Shown here piece by piece: positions 9,401 to 19,200 of a DNA stretch of 64,000 nucleotides. Below the pieces are notes generated by a model. It had not been told where the DNA came from and ran no database searches. It saw nothing but the letters and a program-made list of their open reading frames with translations. Position 1 is the first letter of the stretch. Each line of letters starts with the position of its first letter. The translations under genes were made by a program, and so were the position numbers. Source of the stretch: a candidate division TM6 bacterium GW2011_GWF2_32_72 (GTDB taxonomy: Bacteria > Babelota > Babeliae > Babelales > GWF2-32-72); contig LBON01000002.1 in assembly GCA_000989525.1 (NCBI GenBank), positions 96,447-160,446 on the forward strand, given 5' to 3'.

Positions 9401-10503
9401 TGATCCATTTTTAATTCTGGATCTACAACGATTACAGAACGAGCAGAATAATCAACACGTTTACCCAAAAGATTTTGACGGAATCGACCCTGTTTACCAC
9501 GAAGCATTTCACTCAATGATTTGAGCGGACGCTTATTAGAACCTCTAACAGCCTGACCTCTCTTACCATTATCAATCAACGCATCAACAGATTCTTGAAG
9601 CATTCTTTTTTCATTTTTAATAATGACATCTGGTGCCTCGATTTCATACAATCTTCTTAGACGAATATTTCTATTCAAAACACGTCTATACAATTCATTT
9701 AAATCAGAGCTGGCAAACCTACCACCTTCCAAAGGCACCAATGGTCTCAAATCTGGAGGAAGAACAGGTAGAACACTCATAACCATCCACTCAGGTCTAA
9801 TACCTGCAGATGACAAAGATGTGAAAACCTTAATTCTTCTCATAATCTTATGACGTGATGCAACAGAAGAAGTTTCCAAATAATCTTTTTCTAATTTTGC
9901 AATTTCTAAATCTAGATCAATCAATTCAAGCAAGTCTTTAATTGCTTCTGCACCACTTTTTGCAACAAAGTCAATATCCTCAACATGATTTTCTACATAA
10001 GATTCATATTCAGAATTAGTTAACAATGTTTTTCGTGGATATGGAGAATCACCCTGATGAACAACAATATAAGAATCAAAATAAATCACTCTTTCAAGAT
10101 CTTTTATTGGTGAATCCAAAATAAGACCTAAATAACTTGGAATACCCTTTAAGTACCAAATATGGCATACAGGTGCAACCAAATCAATGTGACCCATTCT
10201 TTCTCTTCGAACTCTTGCCTGAATTACTTCCACACCGCACTTTTCACAAGTAACGCCACGATGTTTCATTCGTTTATATTTACCACAATTACATTCCCAG
10301 TCTTTTTGAGGACCAAAAATTCTTGCGCAAAACAAACCGTCTCTTTCAGGTTTTAACGTTCTATAATTAATAGTTTCTGTTTTTTTAACTTCACCATAAG
10401 ATAAAGCTTTTATCTTTTCAGGAGATGCTACAGAAAGTCTCATCGCATTAAATTGAGTTGTTTTAATATACTCTCTAAAACGTTGTAGTATTTGATTATT
10501 CAC
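6403..10503 (-). CDS. rpoC: DNA-directed RNA polymerase subunit beta'
   Basis: A 1366-residue catalytic subunit of RNA polymerase. Visible are the N-terminal zinc ribbon ([20 protein letters not shown]), the magnesium-binding [12 protein letters not shown], the second zinc site ([14 protein letters not shown]) and the trigger-loop region [20 protein letters not shown] chose the GTG start overlapping the rpoB stop by eight bases because AAGGAG lies seven bases upstream; a TTG 33 bases earlier is in frame but has no comparable site. The overlap implies coupled translation with rpoB. Size and domain order are normal. Confidence 0.97.
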   Translation of the reverse strand: MNNQILQRFREYIKTTQFNAMRLSVASPEKIKALSYGEVKKTETINYRTLKPERDGLFCARIFGPQKDWECNCGKYKRMKHRGVTCEKCGVEVIQARVRRERMGHIDLVAPVCHIWYLKGIPSYLGLILDSPIKDLERVIYFDSYIVVHQGDSPYPRKTLLTNSEYESYVENHVEDIDFVAKSGAEAIKDLLELIDLDLEIAKLEKDYLETSSVASRHKIMRRIKVFTSLSSAGIRPEWMVMSVLPVLPPDLRPLVPLEGGRFASSDLNELYRRVLNRNIRLRRLYEIEAPDVIIKNEKRMLQESVDALIDNGKRGQAVRGSNKRPLKSLSEMLRGKQGRFRQNLLGKRVDYSARSVIVVDPELKMDQCGLPKIMALELFKSYVFAGLLEREIAPNLRMAKKMVEDLKPEIWDVLDDVVENKKVLLNRAPTLHRLGIQAFKPILVDGKAIKLHPLVCSAFNADFDGDQMAVHLPLSINAQKEATELILSTQNILSPANGRPITVPSQDMILGLHYLTKARANLKGEGIIFGSPKEVIAAHQHDEVELHSQIKIRVNTGEIVNSTVGRAILFDSLPEGSEYHWVNKVIKKKDVTKLIEKIFFRFGQEKTVVCLDKIKKLGFYYVTISGSSFPMEGLITPPKKDEILAKAEQAVAKVEGLYMDGAITNGERYNKVISIWGNATADIASDMLQELEVRNQKAYANVDKSNEPFNPIFMMLDSGARGSKEQIKQLIGIRGLMAKPSGEIMETPVKTNFKDGLSVYEYFISTHGARKGQADTALKTANSGYLTRRLVDVAQDLVVTMDDCQTLGYIEVEALSESGNILYPLASRSFGRTLAADVNDPISGELLFKQGHIMKREDLPTLENSAVNKILVRSALTCQAKRGICAKCYGLDMSKGDLVDIGATVGIIAAQSIGEPGTQLTMRTFHMGGIASGTQEVAVMRAKHDGVVELRGVRTVENRDGQLVVLSRKAKLVIFSKDGRELQNQVLEYGTILHVKDGQEVKIGDTLAEINVLSKVLLTERKGKVKLTDLVENVTVQDTFDEATGKTTKIVLDYKSDKYQPAVNILDENGDEIVSYHLPTGAHIIVGDGEEVQVGDVLVKMPKELSKTKDITGGLPRIAELFEARSSSDPAILADIDGEVVFGGLHRGMRKVSVVNGEESFDYLVPRGRQLNVVNGEKVSAGDSLTTGIPVLHDMLRILGPDVLQRYLVDQIQEIYRLQGVDINDRHIELIVRQMMRKVRVVEPGDTSFLIGDRIDRMHFKSVNKALRAEGKKPAVAKPVLMGITTASLVTESFISAASFQETTRILTEASVAGQVDFLYGLKENVIIGKLIPAGTGIKSFSDKYLGQDKDTDNDLEIVKLAVEK

Positions 10504-13500
10504 TGACCTTCTCCTTACCTGTTTTAAACAAATCAACAGAAAGTCCCAAACTTTGAAGTTCCTTAATCAGAACATTGAATGATTCTGGTAAACCTGGGTC
10601 TGGAACGTTTTCACCTCTTACAATCGCTTCATATACCTTGTGTCTACCACTTACGTCATCGGACTTATATGTTAACATTTCTTGTAACGTATAAGCTGCA
10701 CCATAAGCTTCCAACGCCCATACTTCCATTTCACCCAATCTTTGACCACCCATAAGAGCTTTACCACCCATAGGTTGCTGTGTAACAAGAGAATAAGGAC
10801 CAACAGATCGTGCGTGTAATTTATCGTCTACCATGTGAATAAGTTTCAAAATATACATGGTACCAACCGTTACAGGCTGATAAAATTTAAGCCCAGTTCG
10901 TCCATCATATAAATCAAAACTACCCGTTTCAGGAAGACCAAGATCTTTCATCATAGGTCGAATATTACCCTCAAAACTTGCGCCATCAAATACAGGAGTT
11001 TCAAAACAAACACCTTCTTGAGAAGCACGTTTTGCAAGCTCGATCAAACATTCAGATCCGTGCATTTTTTCATACGAATCAATCAATTCTTGACCATAAT
11101 ATTTAACCAATGAATCTTTTATAGCTTTAACGCTACCTTCTTTGATTATTTCTTTTAATTTTTGACCATAAGTTGTACCAACAAAGCCAAGCGCGGTTTC
11201 TAAAATTTGACCAACGTTCATACGAGAAGGAACACCAAGTGGATTTAAAACAATATCAACAGGTGAGCCATCTTTTAAATATGGCATATCTTCCCTAGGA
11301 ACAATGTTAGAAACGACACCTTTGTTACCATGTCGACCTGCAATTTTATCACCAACAGATATGGTTCTCTTCATGGCTATATAAACTTTTACCATTTTGA
11401 TAACACCGGAAGGAAGCGGATCCCCCTTCTTCAATCTATTGATTCTTTCTTCTTTTAAGCCTTCCAATATTCTTAGCTGAGTTTGATAGGATTCCATCAT
11501 ATCTTGAATTTGTTTTTTGATTTTTACATCATCAATTTTCAATTCTACAACTTCTTCCAAACTCATTTCTGCAAATTTAGATTGATCAATTGTTGCTCCC
11601 TTGAACAATTTTGCTAAACCTTTTGGTTTAGATTCTTCTAACAAGTTCGCAATTTTTTCTTTAAGCATCTTTTCTAAACATGCTTTATGCAATTTAGCAT
11701 CAGATTCTAACTTGCTGGTTTCTTTTATTACAACATCTTTGTAACGTCTATCTTTTCTTATACCACTTCTTGAAAAGACTTTTATGTCTACAACTGTACC
11801 CTCTATTCCAGGTGGTACGCGCAAGGAAGTATCTCTAACATCAATAGACTTTTCACCAAAAATTGCACGCAATAACTTTTCTTCTGGGGAATATTGAATA
11901 TCACCCTTCATGGTTACTTTACCAACCAGAATATCGCCAGGCCTTACACGTGTACCAATTTTTACAATACCGTCTTCGTCCAAACCAGCTAAAGCAGTAT
12001 CGCCTGCATTAGGAATGTCTCTTGTAATTTCTTCAGGCCCAAGTTTTGTTTCACGTGCATCTACATCAAATTCTTCAATATGGATAGAAGTTAATGCATC
12101 ATCTGCAACAAGTCGTTTACTAATGATAATCGCGTCTTCAAAGTTGTAACCATGCCATGCCATAAATGCAACACGCAAGTTAGAACCTAAAGCCAATTCG
12201 CCATCTTTAATAGATGATCCATCGGTTAGAATATCACCGGCATCGACACGTTCACCAACCTTAACAATAGGCGATTGATGAATCAATGTACTATAAGAAG
12301 ATCTTTGGAATTTTCTTAAATAATATGTATCAACACCATTTGCAACCCAATCATCGGTATTCACAAATTCATCTTCATCACATCTGATGATGATTTTATC
12401 AGATGATACGTACTCAACGATACCTTTTCTTTTTGCGGTAACAACAGCACAAGAAGATTTTACAATTTCTTTTTCCATACCTGTTCCAACAAGTGGTACC
12501 TCTGATCTAATCAAAGGAACAGCTTGACGTTGCATGTTAGAACCCATCAAGGCACGAACAGCGTCGTCATGTTCCAAGAATGGAATCAATGCTGTAGATA
12601 CAGAAACCAATTGTTTAGGGGAAAGATCGATATAACGAATCTTATTTGCAGTGGTGTGAACAAAGTTCGCATCATGACGAGCAAGAACCTTATCGCTTTT
12701 TAATTTGCCAGATTTATAATCAATTGCATCAACTTGAGCAATATATTTATCTGCTTCTTCAAATGCATCCAAGAACACAACTTGATCTTGAATTGCTTCA
12801 TCTTTAACAACTCTATAAGCCGTTTCTATAAAGCCCAAATCGTTAACCATAGCATATGTTGCCAATGATGAAATCAGACCAACAGTTTGACCTTCAGGTG
12901 TTTCGATAGGACAAATTCTACCATAGTGAGATGTATGAACGTCTCGTATTTCATATGTAGCTCTATCCTTCATAACACCGCCAGGTCCAAGGGCCGACAG
13001 ACGTCTTTTATGCGCAACTTCAGATAATGGATTTGTTTGATCTAAAAACTGAGACAACTGGCAAGTACCAAAAAATTCTCTCAATACAACAGCCAAAGGT
13101 TTTACATTCAAAAAGTCTTGAGGCATTAATGCACTATGAGTTTCTTGAATTCTTAAACGTTCTCTAACTATTCTTTCAATTCTTAAAAACGCTAAGTAAA
13201 CTTGGTTACTTAATAATTCACCAACTAATCTAACTCTTCTGTTGCCCAAATGATCAATATCATCCAACTCACCTTCACCTCTTTCTCGGAGGTTTACAAG
13301 GTATCTAATCGTTGCAAAAATATCTTCTTTAGTTAATGCTGTTTGATCTTCAGAAATATTCAAACCTAATTTTCTATTCATTCTGATACGACCAACTTTA
13401 GTTAGATCGTAAAAACGACTATTGAATAGCATATTGTCCAAACGTTCTTGAATATCGTTAATGACAGAACTATCGCCCGGCCAAACCTTAGTATGAAGTT

Positions 13501-14812
13501 CTTTAAGGGCCTCATCCTGAGAGTTACATTTATCTTGAGATAATGTAACGGCCATAGTAGGTTTTAACACATAACCTGAAGATGCAACAATATCAAAATC
13601 ACACTTTTTAAGTTGTTTAAAAACAGCCAAATTATCTTCTGTAATAACCTGACCTTGATCTAACAAAATTTCGCCAGTTTCAGGATCAACGACATCGCTT
13701 CTTAAAACTTTATTTAAAAGAAAAGATTCTTTTAATGGCAATTTTTTAAGGTTTTCTTTTTTTAATATATCAAGAGTTGCTTTAGTTACTTTTTTTCCAA
13801 GTAATGATTTAAGACTATCAGGAACCATTCCCAGTTCTATACGAGCTCCGATTAATTTTTCATCAACAGATCTGAAAAAATTACCTTTTTCCATAGAAAC
13901 TGTTTCAAAATCATAAAACAGGGAAATAATTTCATCTTTAGGAACGCCCAAAGCTTGTAAGAATGTTGTAGCTAAAATCTTTTTCTTTTTATCTATTCGA
14001 ACATATAAATAGTCATTGCTATCAAATTCAAAATCTAACCAAGAGCCTCGCATCGGAATTATTCTGGAGATGTAATAAGACTTGCCTCTGTAATCTTTGA
14101 CTTTTTTACTTTGAGAAAAAATTGCACCTGGTGACCTATGTAACTGACTGACAATAACACGATCAACACCGTTAATTAAAAATGTACCCTGACTACCAAC
14201 TTTAAATTGTCCTTTTTCTTCGTATAAATCTGCCATTACTGGAACATCAGCAAAGAAAATATCTTGCTCTTTTATGTCTCTAATAATTTTTTCGCCAGAT
14301 TCTGTTATATCCCAGTTTAATAATTGAACTTTAATCTTCAAAGGCATTGAGTAAGTTTGTTCACTAGAACGACACTCATTCAATGTCATAGGCATGTGAA
14401 CTACCACCCTGGATAAACAGTTACTACATCTTTTATAACGCGCTGTGTCATTTTTACAGTCAGGGCATATCATGCCCTTTTCTAAACGAGAACATTCCGA
14501 TTTCTTACATGAAGAACAGGTCCAAGAATATCTATTTCTTATACCTGTTAATCTTCCGCAAGTACAAGACCAGTTGCCTAGTTCGTAACTTACATATTCT
14601 AAAGAAATCTTCTCGCTATGTTCGATAGGGAAAATATCACGTAAAACCTTTTCAAGTCCAAGAACCGATCTTTCTTCAGGTAAACAATCTAGCTGAACAA
14701 AATCATTGAAAGACTTTGATTGGATTTCAATCAAATTAGGAACAGGAACTACGTCCTTAATGTGACTAAAAGATTTACGAATAACACCCTTGCCAGTTTG
14801 CAAGTTCGCCAT
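10496..14812 (-). CDS. rpoB: DNA-directed RNA polymerase subunit beta with an extra cysteine-rich insertion
   Basis: A 1438-residue polymerase subunit with the usual landmarks: the rifampicin region around [67 protein letters not shown] and a C-terminal [19 protein letters not shown]. It is longer than the 1340 or so residues of E. coli. Part of the excess is an insertion at about residues 80-146 with nine cysteines (C83, C85, C99, C102, C107, C116, C119, C129, C132), placed just before the conserved ECRxxxxTYxxPLK segment. GAGGAG lies seven bases before the ATG. The gene follows rplL by about 97 bases containing a hairpin. Confidence 0.98.
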   Translation of the reverse strand: MANLQTGKGVIRKSFSHIKDVVPVPNLIEIQSKSFNDFVQLDCLPEERSVLGLEKVLRDIFPIEHSEKISLEYVSYELGNWSCTCGRLTGIRNRYSWTCSSCKKSECSRLEKGMICPDCKNDTARYKRCSNCLSRVVVHMPMTLNECRSSEQTYSMPLKIKVQLLNWDITESGEKIIRDIKEQDIFFADVPVMADLYEEKGQFKVGSQGTFLINGVDRVIVSQLHRSPGAIFSQSKKVKDYRGKSYYISRIIPMRGSWLDFEFDSNDYLYVRIDKKKKILATTFLQALGVPKDEIISLFYDFETVSMEKGNFFRSVDEKLIGARIELGMVPDSLKSLLGKKVTKATLDILKKENLKKLPLKESFLLNKVLRSDVVDPETGEILLDQGQVITEDNLAVFKQLKKCDFDIVASSGYVLKPTMAVTLSQDKCNSQDEALKELHTKVWPGDSSVINDIQERLDNMLFNSRFYDLTKVGRIRMNRKLGLNISEDQTALTKEDIFATIRYLVNLRERGEGELDDIDHLGNRRVRLVGELLSNQVYLAFLRIERIVRERLRIQETHSALMPQDFLNVKPLAVVLREFFGTCQLSQFLDQTNPLSEVAHKRRLSALGPGGVMKDRATYEIRDVHTSHYGRICPIETPEGQTVGLISSLATYAMVNDLGFIETAYRVVKDEAIQDQVVFLDAFEEADKYIAQVDAIDYKSGKLKSDKVLARHDANFVHTTANKIRYIDLSPKQLVSVSTALIPFLEHDDAVRALMGSNMQRQAVPLIRSEVPLVGTGMEKEIVKSSCAVVTAKRKGIVEYVSSDKIIIRCDEDEFVNTDDWVANGVDTYYLRKFQRSSYSTLIHQSPIVKVGERVDAGDILTDGSSIKDGELALGSNLRVAFMAWHGYNFEDAIIISKRLVADDALTSIHIEEFDVDARETKLGPEEITRDIPNAGDTALAGLDEDGIVKIGTRVRPGDILVGKVTMKGDIQYSPEEKLLRAIFGEKSIDVRDTSLRVPPGIEGTVVDIKVFSRSGIRKDRRYKDVVIKETSKLESDAKLHKACLEKMLKEKIANLLEESKPKGLAKLFKGATIDQSKFAEMSLEEVVELKIDDVKIKKQIQDMMESYQTQLRILEGLKEERINRLKKGDPLPSGVIKMVKVYIAMKRTISVGDKIAGRHGNKGVVSNIVPREDMPYLKDGSPVDIVLNPLGVPSRMNVGQILETALGFVGTTYGQKLKEIIKEGSVKAIKDSLVKYYGQELIDSYEKMHGSECLIELAKRASQEGVCFETPVFDGASFEGNIRPMMKDLGLPETGSFDLYDGRTGLKFYQPVTVGTMYILKLIHMVDDKLHARSVGPYSLVTQQPMGGKALMGGQRLGEMEVWALEAYGAAYTLQEMLTYKSDDVSGRHKVYEAIVRGENVPDPGLPESFNVLIKELQSLGLSVDLFKTGKEKVSE

Positions 14813-14835
14813 TAAATCGCTCCTCGATACATAAA

Positions 14836-14872
14836 ACTACTTCTTTGCTTTTATTATCAGCAAAGAAGCAGT
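14836..14872 (-). promoter_or_regulatory. Hairpin in the rplL-rpoB intergenic region
   Basis: A near-perfect 14-bp inverted repeat (ACTGCTTCTTTGCT against AGCAAAGAAGTAGT in the minus sense, one G-T wobble) with a nine-base loop. It is followed in the transcription direction only by TTTATG, a weak U-run. By analogy with the rplL-rpoB attenuator and RNase III site of enterobacteria, it may lower rpoBC expression relative to the ribosomal proteins. On the plus strand the T-run is stronger, but no plus gene precedes it. Confidence 0.55.
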
Positions 14873-14909
14873 TCTTTTTTTAAACCCTAAAAACACCCGC
14901 TAATCAAAC

Positions 14910-15296
14910 TTATACAAGCTCCACTTTGGCGCCAGCTTCTTCCAAAATCTTTTTCATTTCTTGGGCTTCTGCTTTTGCAACACCTTCAGCGATTACAACA
15001 GGTGCGCCTTCTTCTGCCATTTTCTTAGCATCTGATAAACCTAAGTTTTTGATAGCTACACGCAAAGCTTTAATTGTTTCAATTTTCTTTGGACCAGCAT
15101 CCTTTAGTACAACATTGTACTCAGACTTTTCTTCGACCGCTTCAGCAACAGGAGCTGCTGCGCCAGCTGCAGGAGCTGACATAGGCATAGCTGCAGAAAC
15201 ACCAAACTTTTCTTCTAGTTCCTTAACTAAATCAGAAAGTTCCAAAACTGTCATATTTCCAATTTCGTCTATTAATTTTCCAAATTTTGTTGACAT
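14910..15296 (-). CDS. rplL: 50S ribosomal protein L7/L12
   Basis: A 128-residue stalk protein that binds L10 and recruits translation GTPases. The N-terminal dimerisation helices (LIDEIGNMTVLELSDLVKELEEKFGV), the alanine-rich hinge and the C-terminal domain (EYNVVLKDAGPKKIETIKAL to EEAGAKVEL) are all present. The ATG (MSTKFGK) was chosen because GGGAG lies about six bases upstream; a TTG four codons earlier would overlap that site. Gene order rplJ-rplL-rpoB is standard. Confidence 0.97.
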   Translation of the reverse strand: MSTKFGKLIDEIGNMTVLELSDLVKELEEKFGVSAAMPMSAPAAGAAAPVAEAVEEKSEYNVVLKDAGPKKIETIKALRVAIKNLGLSDAKKMAEEGAPVVIAEGVAKAEAQEMKKILEEAGAKVELV

Positions 15297-15377
15297 AATT
15301 TCTCCCAAAAAACCAACTATTACTAAATATTAATTTAAAAACTAATGCTACCACCTTAGAATTTGTCCGCACAAAAA

Positions 15378-15902
15378 CTAATTAGCTTCCTTTTTTTCTG
15401 CAACTTGCTTAAGAACAAACAGCAACCTTAATATCAACATGTTTAAAACAACATCGAGTTTTACTATAGGCGCTTTTAATGTTCCACAAACCATTGCAAG
15501 CAAAACATCTCTTGAAGGAAGAGAGGCTAATGCGGTTATTGATGCACCCGTCAATAACTGTGACTCCATGCCACCGGCAACAAGCTTAAGAGCTGTAAAC
15601 TCTCTTGAATAATCAACCAAAACTTTTGCCACTGCAGGAGCTTCCCCCTTAGCAAAAACTAGGCCAACTTGTTCCTTTAAATAGGGCGCTAAAAAGTCCA
15701 CCCCAGAAACATCTTGCACCGCAATCTTCATCAACCTTGCTTTAGCAACTTTGAATGAAGCACCATTATTCCTCAACTCTTTGCGGAGAGCTTGCAATTG
15801 TCCAACAGTTAATCCTTGATAATTCACCAAAAAGGATGCTTGACTGTCGGCAAAACTTGCTTTTAATACCTGAACAACTTGTTCTTTCTCTTGACGATTC
15901 AT
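15378..15902 (-). CDS. rplJ: 50S ribosomal protein L10
   Basis: A 174-residue ribosomal stalk base protein. The N-terminal rRNA-binding domain shows SFLVNYQGLTVGQLQALRKE and FKVAKARLMKIAV. The C-terminal helix that carries L12 dimers ends the protein. GAGGG stands before the ATG. Only 15 bases separate it from rplA, too short for the structured L10 leader seen in some bacteria, so autoregulation through that leader is not supported here. Confidence 0.96.
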   Translation of the reverse strand: MNRQEKEQVVQVLKASFADSQASFLVNYQGLTVGQLQALRKELRNNGASFKVAKARLMKIAVQDVSGVDFLAPYLKEQVGLVFAKGEAPAVAKVLVDYSREFTALKLVAGGMESQLLTGASITALASLPSRDVLLAMVCGTLKAPIVKLDVVLNMLILRLLFVLKQVAEKKEAN

Positions 15903-15917
15903 TCTTTAAACCCTCAA

Positions 15918-16616
15918 CTACTTAAGAAATTCATCAGGGTTCATGGCCACACCAACCCCCATTGTAGAAGATACTGTAATACTTTTAAGAAACTTACCTT
16001 TTGCTGAAGCTGGTTTGGCCGCAACTAAAGATTTAATAAAAGTTCTTAGATTTTCTTCCAATTTTTCTGTCCCGAGAGAAAGTTTACCGATTGCAAAATG
16101 AACTGCGCCACCCTTATCATTCTTAAAGAATAAACGGCCTTTTTTCAAATCATTTACGACATCTGCAACTTCAAATGTAACGGTACCAAGTTTTTTATTT
16201 GGTAACAAACCTCTGGGCCCAAGAATTTTTGCGACTTTACCAACTAGACCCATAAGATCCGGTGTTGCTATAGCGTTATCAAAATCCATCCAGCCACCAA
16301 GTATTTTATCCACGAGGTCTTCTGCCCCAACAAAATCTGCTCCGGCTTTTTCAGCTTCATCAGCCTTATCACCTTTAGCAAAAACAACAACACGAACAGC
16401 TTTGCCCGAGCTATTAGGAAGAACAACTGAACCTCGCACAACTTGATCACCTTTTGTAGGATCAATACTTAAATTGATATCTACATCAACAGATTCATCA
16501 AATTTAGCAAAAGCGCATTCTTTAACCTTACTTAAAGCTACTGGTGCCATCACAAGATTAACATTTCCAGCTTTTTCGCAGGCTTTTAAATAATTTTTTC
16601 CATGTCTTCTAGCCAT
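15918..16616 (-). CDS. rplA: 50S ribosomal protein L1
   Basis: A 232-residue protein of the mobile L1 stalk. Conserved features include VDINLSIDPTKGDQVVRGSVVLPN, the central domain with GPRGLLPNKKLGTVTFEV and the C-terminal KSITVSSTMGVGVAMNPDEF. The start at MARRHGK is favoured by GAGGAG six bases upstream; an in-frame TTG two codons earlier is less likely. It lies 12 bases after rplK, as in the standard L11 operon. Confidence 0.96.
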   Translation of the reverse strand: MARRHGKNYLKACEKAGNVNLVMAPVALSKVKECAFAKFDESVDVDINLSIDPTKGDQVVRGSVVLPNSSGKAVRVVVFAKGDKADEAEKAGADFVGAEDLVDKILGGWMDFDNAIATPDLMGLVGKVAKILGPRGLLPNKKLGTVTFEVADVVNDLKKGRLFFKNDKGGAVHFAIGKLSLGTEKLEENLRTFIKSLVAAKPASAKGKFLKSITVSSTMGVGVAMNPDEFLK

Positions 16617-16628
16617 AGTCAACTCCTC

Positions 16629-17054
16629 TTACTCAACCACATCCACACCCATGCTTCTAGCTGTACCGGCAACAATAGCTTTTGCAGCCTCTATGTCGAC
16701 AGCATTAAGATCTGGGAGTTTAACTTTTGCTATTTCTTCAATATCCTTCATCTGAATTCTTCCAACCTTTTCTGTGTTTGGTTTAGATGAACCCTTCTTA
16801 AGGTTTAATTTTTTTCTAATTAATTCAGATGTAGGAGGAGTTTTTGTTATGAATGTAAAACTTCTGTCTTTGTAAACTGTAACTACAACAGGAACCGTTT
16901 CACCTCTGTTTGCAGCAGTTTTTGCATTGAACTGCTTACAAAATTCCATAATATTCGCACCTTGTTGTCCTAAAGCAGAACCAACTGGTGGAGCCGGCGT
17001 CGCTGAACCGCCAGGAATCTGAAGCTTAATTTTCGCTTTAATCTCTTTTGCCAT
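16629..17054 (-). CDS. rplK: 50S ribosomal protein L11
   Basis: A 141-residue protein of the GTPase-associated centre. The sequence is highly typical: [35 protein letters not shown] and the C-terminal rRNA-binding domain [14 protein letters not shown] to [14 protein letters not shown]. Full length. It follows nusG by about 20 bases. Confidence 0.97.
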   Translation of the reverse strand: MAKEIKAKIKLQIPGGSATPAPPVGSALGQQGANIMEFCKQFNAKTAANRGETVPVVVTVYKDRSFTFITKTPPTSELIRKKLNLKKGSSKPNTEKVGRIQMKDIEEIAKVKLPDLNAVDIEAAKAIVAGTARSMGVDVVE

Positions 17055-17074
17055 TTTTATACACCTAATTCTGT

Positions 17075-17593
17075 TTATCGCTTTATTTGATCAAAACTTA
17101 GCTCAACGGGAGTTAAACGCCCGAAAATGCTAACCATTACAGATAGACGCTCATTTTCCTGATCGACACTATCAACAGTACCGATGAAGCCAGCAAAAGG
17201 TCCATCCTTTATTTCTACTTCGCTACCAACAATAATCTCGCTTTTTTCAGATGAGATTGTAACCTCACCCTTAACCTGACCAACAATTCGCTCAATTTCT
17301 TTTTTAGACAAAGGCATAGGATCCTTTCCGCCCAAAAATTTACTAATGCGAGGAGTTGACAAGATAAATTTCTTAGTCTCAGGAAGCATCTCCATTTCAA
17401 CCAAGATATAGCCCGGAAACAACTGTTGTTGCTGGGGGGCATCCTCACCAATAATGCCGGCTACCTTAGCTGACGGAATTAAAATTTCTCCTATTGTCTC
17501 GGAGAAACCCTCTTCCTTTTTACGCTTTTCAAGACCGCTTTTAACGGCCTCTTCGTAACCTGCAAAAACCTGAACAACATACCAGCGTTTCAT
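17075..17593 (-). CDS. nusG: Transcription termination/antitermination protein NusG
   Basis: A 172-residue RNA polymerase-associated factor. The NGN domain begins [20 protein letters not shown] and includes [12 protein letters not shown]. The C-terminal KOW domain is seen in [20 protein letters not shown]. It lies between secE and rplK as is usual. An AAGGGTG ribosome site precedes the ATG. Length is slightly short but within the family range. Confidence 0.97.
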   Translation of the reverse strand: MKRWYVVQVFAGYEEAVKSGLEKRKKEEGFSETIGEILIPSAKVAGIIGEDAPQQQQLFPGYILVEMEMLPETKKFILSTPRISKFLGGKDPMPLSKKEIERIVGQVKGEVTISSEKSEIIVGSEVEIKDGPFAGFIGTVDSVDQENERLSVMVSIFGRLTPVELSFDQIKR

Positions 17594-17610
17594 TGATAAT
17601 TCACCCTTGA

Positions 17611-17823
17611 TTAACCAAAATAACTAGTAAAAACTTTTTTCATAACAAAAGACAAGCTTGAGTCTACAGCAAAGAAGTAGAAAGAAAACAAAACAACAAG
17701 CAGCAAAACAATGAGTGTTGAACCAACAAACTCATTGTACTTAGGCCAAGTAACTTTAGAAAACTCTACTTTGACCTCTTCAAAAAAATTGAAAGCCTCT
17801 TTAATCAAACCAATCTGTTTCAT
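17611..17823 (-). CDS. secE: Preprotein translocase subunit SecE
   Basis: A 70-residue single-span subunit of the SecYEG channel. An amphipathic N-terminal helix with EVKVEFSKVTWPKYNEF (the conserved E-x-x-KVTWP motif) is followed by one transmembrane helix at about residues 35-55. The short form is typical outside Gammaproteobacteria. Its presence fits the many signal-peptide proteins in the window. Confidence 0.96.
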   Translation of the reverse strand: MKQIGLIKEAFNFFEEVKVEFSKVTWPKYNEFVGSTLIVLLLVVLFSFYFFAVDSSLSFVMKKVFTSYFG

Positions 17824-17889
17824 TTTATACCCAACCTTACACTCAATGCTTTAAAATAGAAAACTACACCTTTTTGATCGTAAAAACCC

Positions 17890-17965
17890 TGGCAGGCCAG
17901 GAGGGATTCGAACCCCCAACCATCAGATTTGGAGTCTGCTGCTCTACCGTTAGAGCTACTGGCCT
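17890..17965 (-). tRNA. tRNA-Trp (CCA)
   Basis: A 76-nt cloverleaf with acceptor AGGCCAG/CTGGCCT, anticodon stem GCAGA/TCTGA-type with loop CTCCAAA (anticodon CCA), T-arm GGGGGTTCGAATCCCTC and an encoded CCA. It lies between rpmG and secE, the place tRNA-Trp occupies in many bacteria. Confidence 0.95.
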
Positions 17966-17981
17966 CACACTACCTCCACTA

Positions 17982-18140
17982 TTACTTAGTCTCCTTGTGT
18001 TGCTGATGTTTTCTGCAACGGGAGCAATATTTTTTTAATTTTAAAGATCCTAATTTTCTTTTCTTTGACACAACCTGTGTATAATTTTTCTCTGAGCATG
18101 TGTCACAAGCTAAATGGGATGTTACCCTATTTTTTGCCAT
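17982..18140 (-). CDS. rpmG: 50S ribosomal protein L33
   Basis: A 52-residue ribosomal protein. The reading frame begins MAKNRVTSHLACDTC and ends HQQHKETK. Two CxxC pairs (C12/C15 and C39/C42) mark the zinc-binding form of L33. KKRKLGSLKLKKYCSRCRKH is the typical second half. It stands between tRNA-Thr(GGT) and tRNA-Trp, upstream of secE, where rpmG is often found. Confidence 0.93.
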   Translation of the reverse strand: MAKNRVTSHLACDTCSEKNYTQVVSKKRKLGSLKLKKYCSRCRKHQQHKETK

Positions 18141-18200
18141 ATCAACCTTTGTAATAAAAATAACTTAATCAAACTCAGCTTCGTCCGGGACCAAAAAAAC

Positions 18201-18276
18201 TGGAGCCCGCGGTCGGACTTGAACCGACGACCTCTCCCTTACCAAGGAAGTGCTCTACCGACTGAGCTACGTGGGC
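18201..18276 (-). tRNA. tRNA-Thr (GGT)
   Basis: A 76-nt cloverleaf with anticodon loop TTGGTAA (anticodon GGT), T-arm GTCGGTTCAAGTCCGAC and encoded CCA. The acceptor stem GCCCACG/CGCGGGC has an A-C mismatch at pair 5-68, which is unusual for a functional tRNA. Second of two neighbouring Thr tRNAs. Confidence 0.92.
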
Positions 18277-18380
18277 AAAACTTCCTAAGTTTTATTAGGG
18301 TAAATGAAAAAATGGAAAAAGACAACTTAATTTCGCCCCAATTTTCAAGGGATTTTCACAACCATCCCTAAAGTAAAAAA

Positions 18381-18456
18381 TGGAGCTGGCGACTGGACTT
18401 GAACCAGCGACCTGCTGATTACAAATCAGCTGCTCTACCAACTGAGCTACGCCAGC
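18381..18456 (-). tRNA. tRNA-Thr (TGT)
   Basis: A 76-nt cloverleaf with acceptor GCTGGCG/CGCCAGC, anticodon stem GCTGA/TCAGC with loop TTTGTAA (anticodon TGT), T-arm GCTGGTTCAAGTCCAGT and encoded CCA. Confidence 0.95.
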
Positions 18457-18473
18457 AACTTTTTATTGCTTCT

Positions 18474-18549
18474 TGGAGCGAGAAACGGGACTCGAACCCG
18501 CAACCTACAGCTTGGAAGGCTGCCGCTCTACCAGTTGAGCTATTCTCGC
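18474..18549 (-). tRNA. tRNA-Gly (TCC)
   Basis: A 76-nt cloverleaf with acceptor GCGAGAA/TTCTCGC, anticodon loop CTTCCAA (anticodon TCC), T-arm GCGGGTTCGAGTCCCGT and encoded CCA. The anticodon stem begins with a G-T pair. Confidence 0.95.
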
Positions 18550-18554
18550 ATATT

Positions 18555-18639
18555 TGGTGGCGAGAGCAGGATTCGAACCTGCGAAGGCGAAGCCAACGGT
18601 TTTACAGACCGCCCCCTTTGACCGCTCGGGAATCTCGCC
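18555..18639 (-). tRNA. tRNA-Tyr (GTA)
   Basis: An 85-nt class II tRNA with acceptor GGCGAGA/TCTCGCC, anticodon loop CTGTAAA (anticodon GTA), a long variable arm, T-arm GCAGGTTCGAATCCTGC and encoded CCA. First gene after the promoter at 18675-18703. Confidence 0.95.
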
Positions 18640-18674
18640 GGGAATTTCAAACCTTCAAAAATCAAGGTGCTTCT

Positions 18675-18703
18675 ATAATATTGTGTTTCGAACCTTTTTT
18701 CAA
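18675..18703 (-). promoter_or_regulatory. Sigma-70-type promoter of the tRNA-ribosomal-RNA polymerase run
   Basis: On the minus strand TTGAAA and TATTAT are separated by exactly 17 bases, about 36 bases upstream of tRNA-Tyr. No other comparable promoter-terminator break was seen down to the terminator at 3353-3392, so a large part of the run may depend on it, though internal promoters cannot be excluded. Confidence 0.65.
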
Positions 18704-18760
18704 GCCCTATTTTCTAAAAATACTCGAATATTTTACGACATATAAAAAAAATGTCTATTA

Positions 18761-19198
18761 TTAACTACAAAAACTTTCAAGCACTCGTTCATCGTCTCCC
18801 TGAGAGCTTATCCGAATTTCACAAAAATCATTTTTTAAAATCGGCTCAATAACCTCAGGCCATTCTACAAACACCTTAACACCCTGCTGCTCAATCATTT
18901 CATCAAAACCAGATTCATAAAAACTTGTAAGATCAGCTATTCGATACAAATCAAAATGATGAAACAATGTGCCATCATCACCTACGTACGAACGCACATA
19001 TGTATACGTTGGGCTTACCACAGAATCTCTTACACCCAAATCCTTCAATAACGCCCTCACCAAAGTTGTTTTACCCGCACCCAAGTCACCATAAAAACAT
19101 AAAATTTTATATCGCTGCGCCAAGTCTTTCAACCAATCAACCGCCTTATTTATATCTTTTAATTTATAAGATATTTTTGATGAATTCTTCATAGACAC
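18761..19198 (-). CDS. tsaE: tRNA threonylcarbamoyladenosine biosynthesis ATPase TsaE
   Basis: A 145-residue P-loop ATPase needed with TsaB/TsaD for the t6A37 modification of ANN-reading tRNAs. Walker A is GDLGAGKTTLVRALL. The family motifs SPTYTYV, HFDLYRI and EWPE follow in order. Length is normal. It lies immediately after the NYN-domain gene with a two-base gap and is probably co-transcribed with it. Confidence 0.95.
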   Translation of the reverse strand: MSMKNSSKISYKLKDINKAVDWLKDLAQRYKILCFYGDLGAGKTTLVRALLKDLGVRDSVVSPTYTYVRSYVGDDGTLFHHFDLYRIADLTSFYESGFDEMIEQQGVKVFVEWPEVIEPILKNDFCEIRISSQGDDERVLESFCS

Positions 19199-19200
19199 CT

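Noticed and set aside
14926-15333. A 135-codon plus-strand frame over rplL
   Set aside because: Antisense shadow of the alanine-rich L7/L12 gene; no ribosome site.
18114-18764. Plus-strand frames of 85 and 121 codons over the tRNA cluster
   Set aside because: They read through tRNA genes in antisense; such frames are a frequent annotation error at tRNA clusters.
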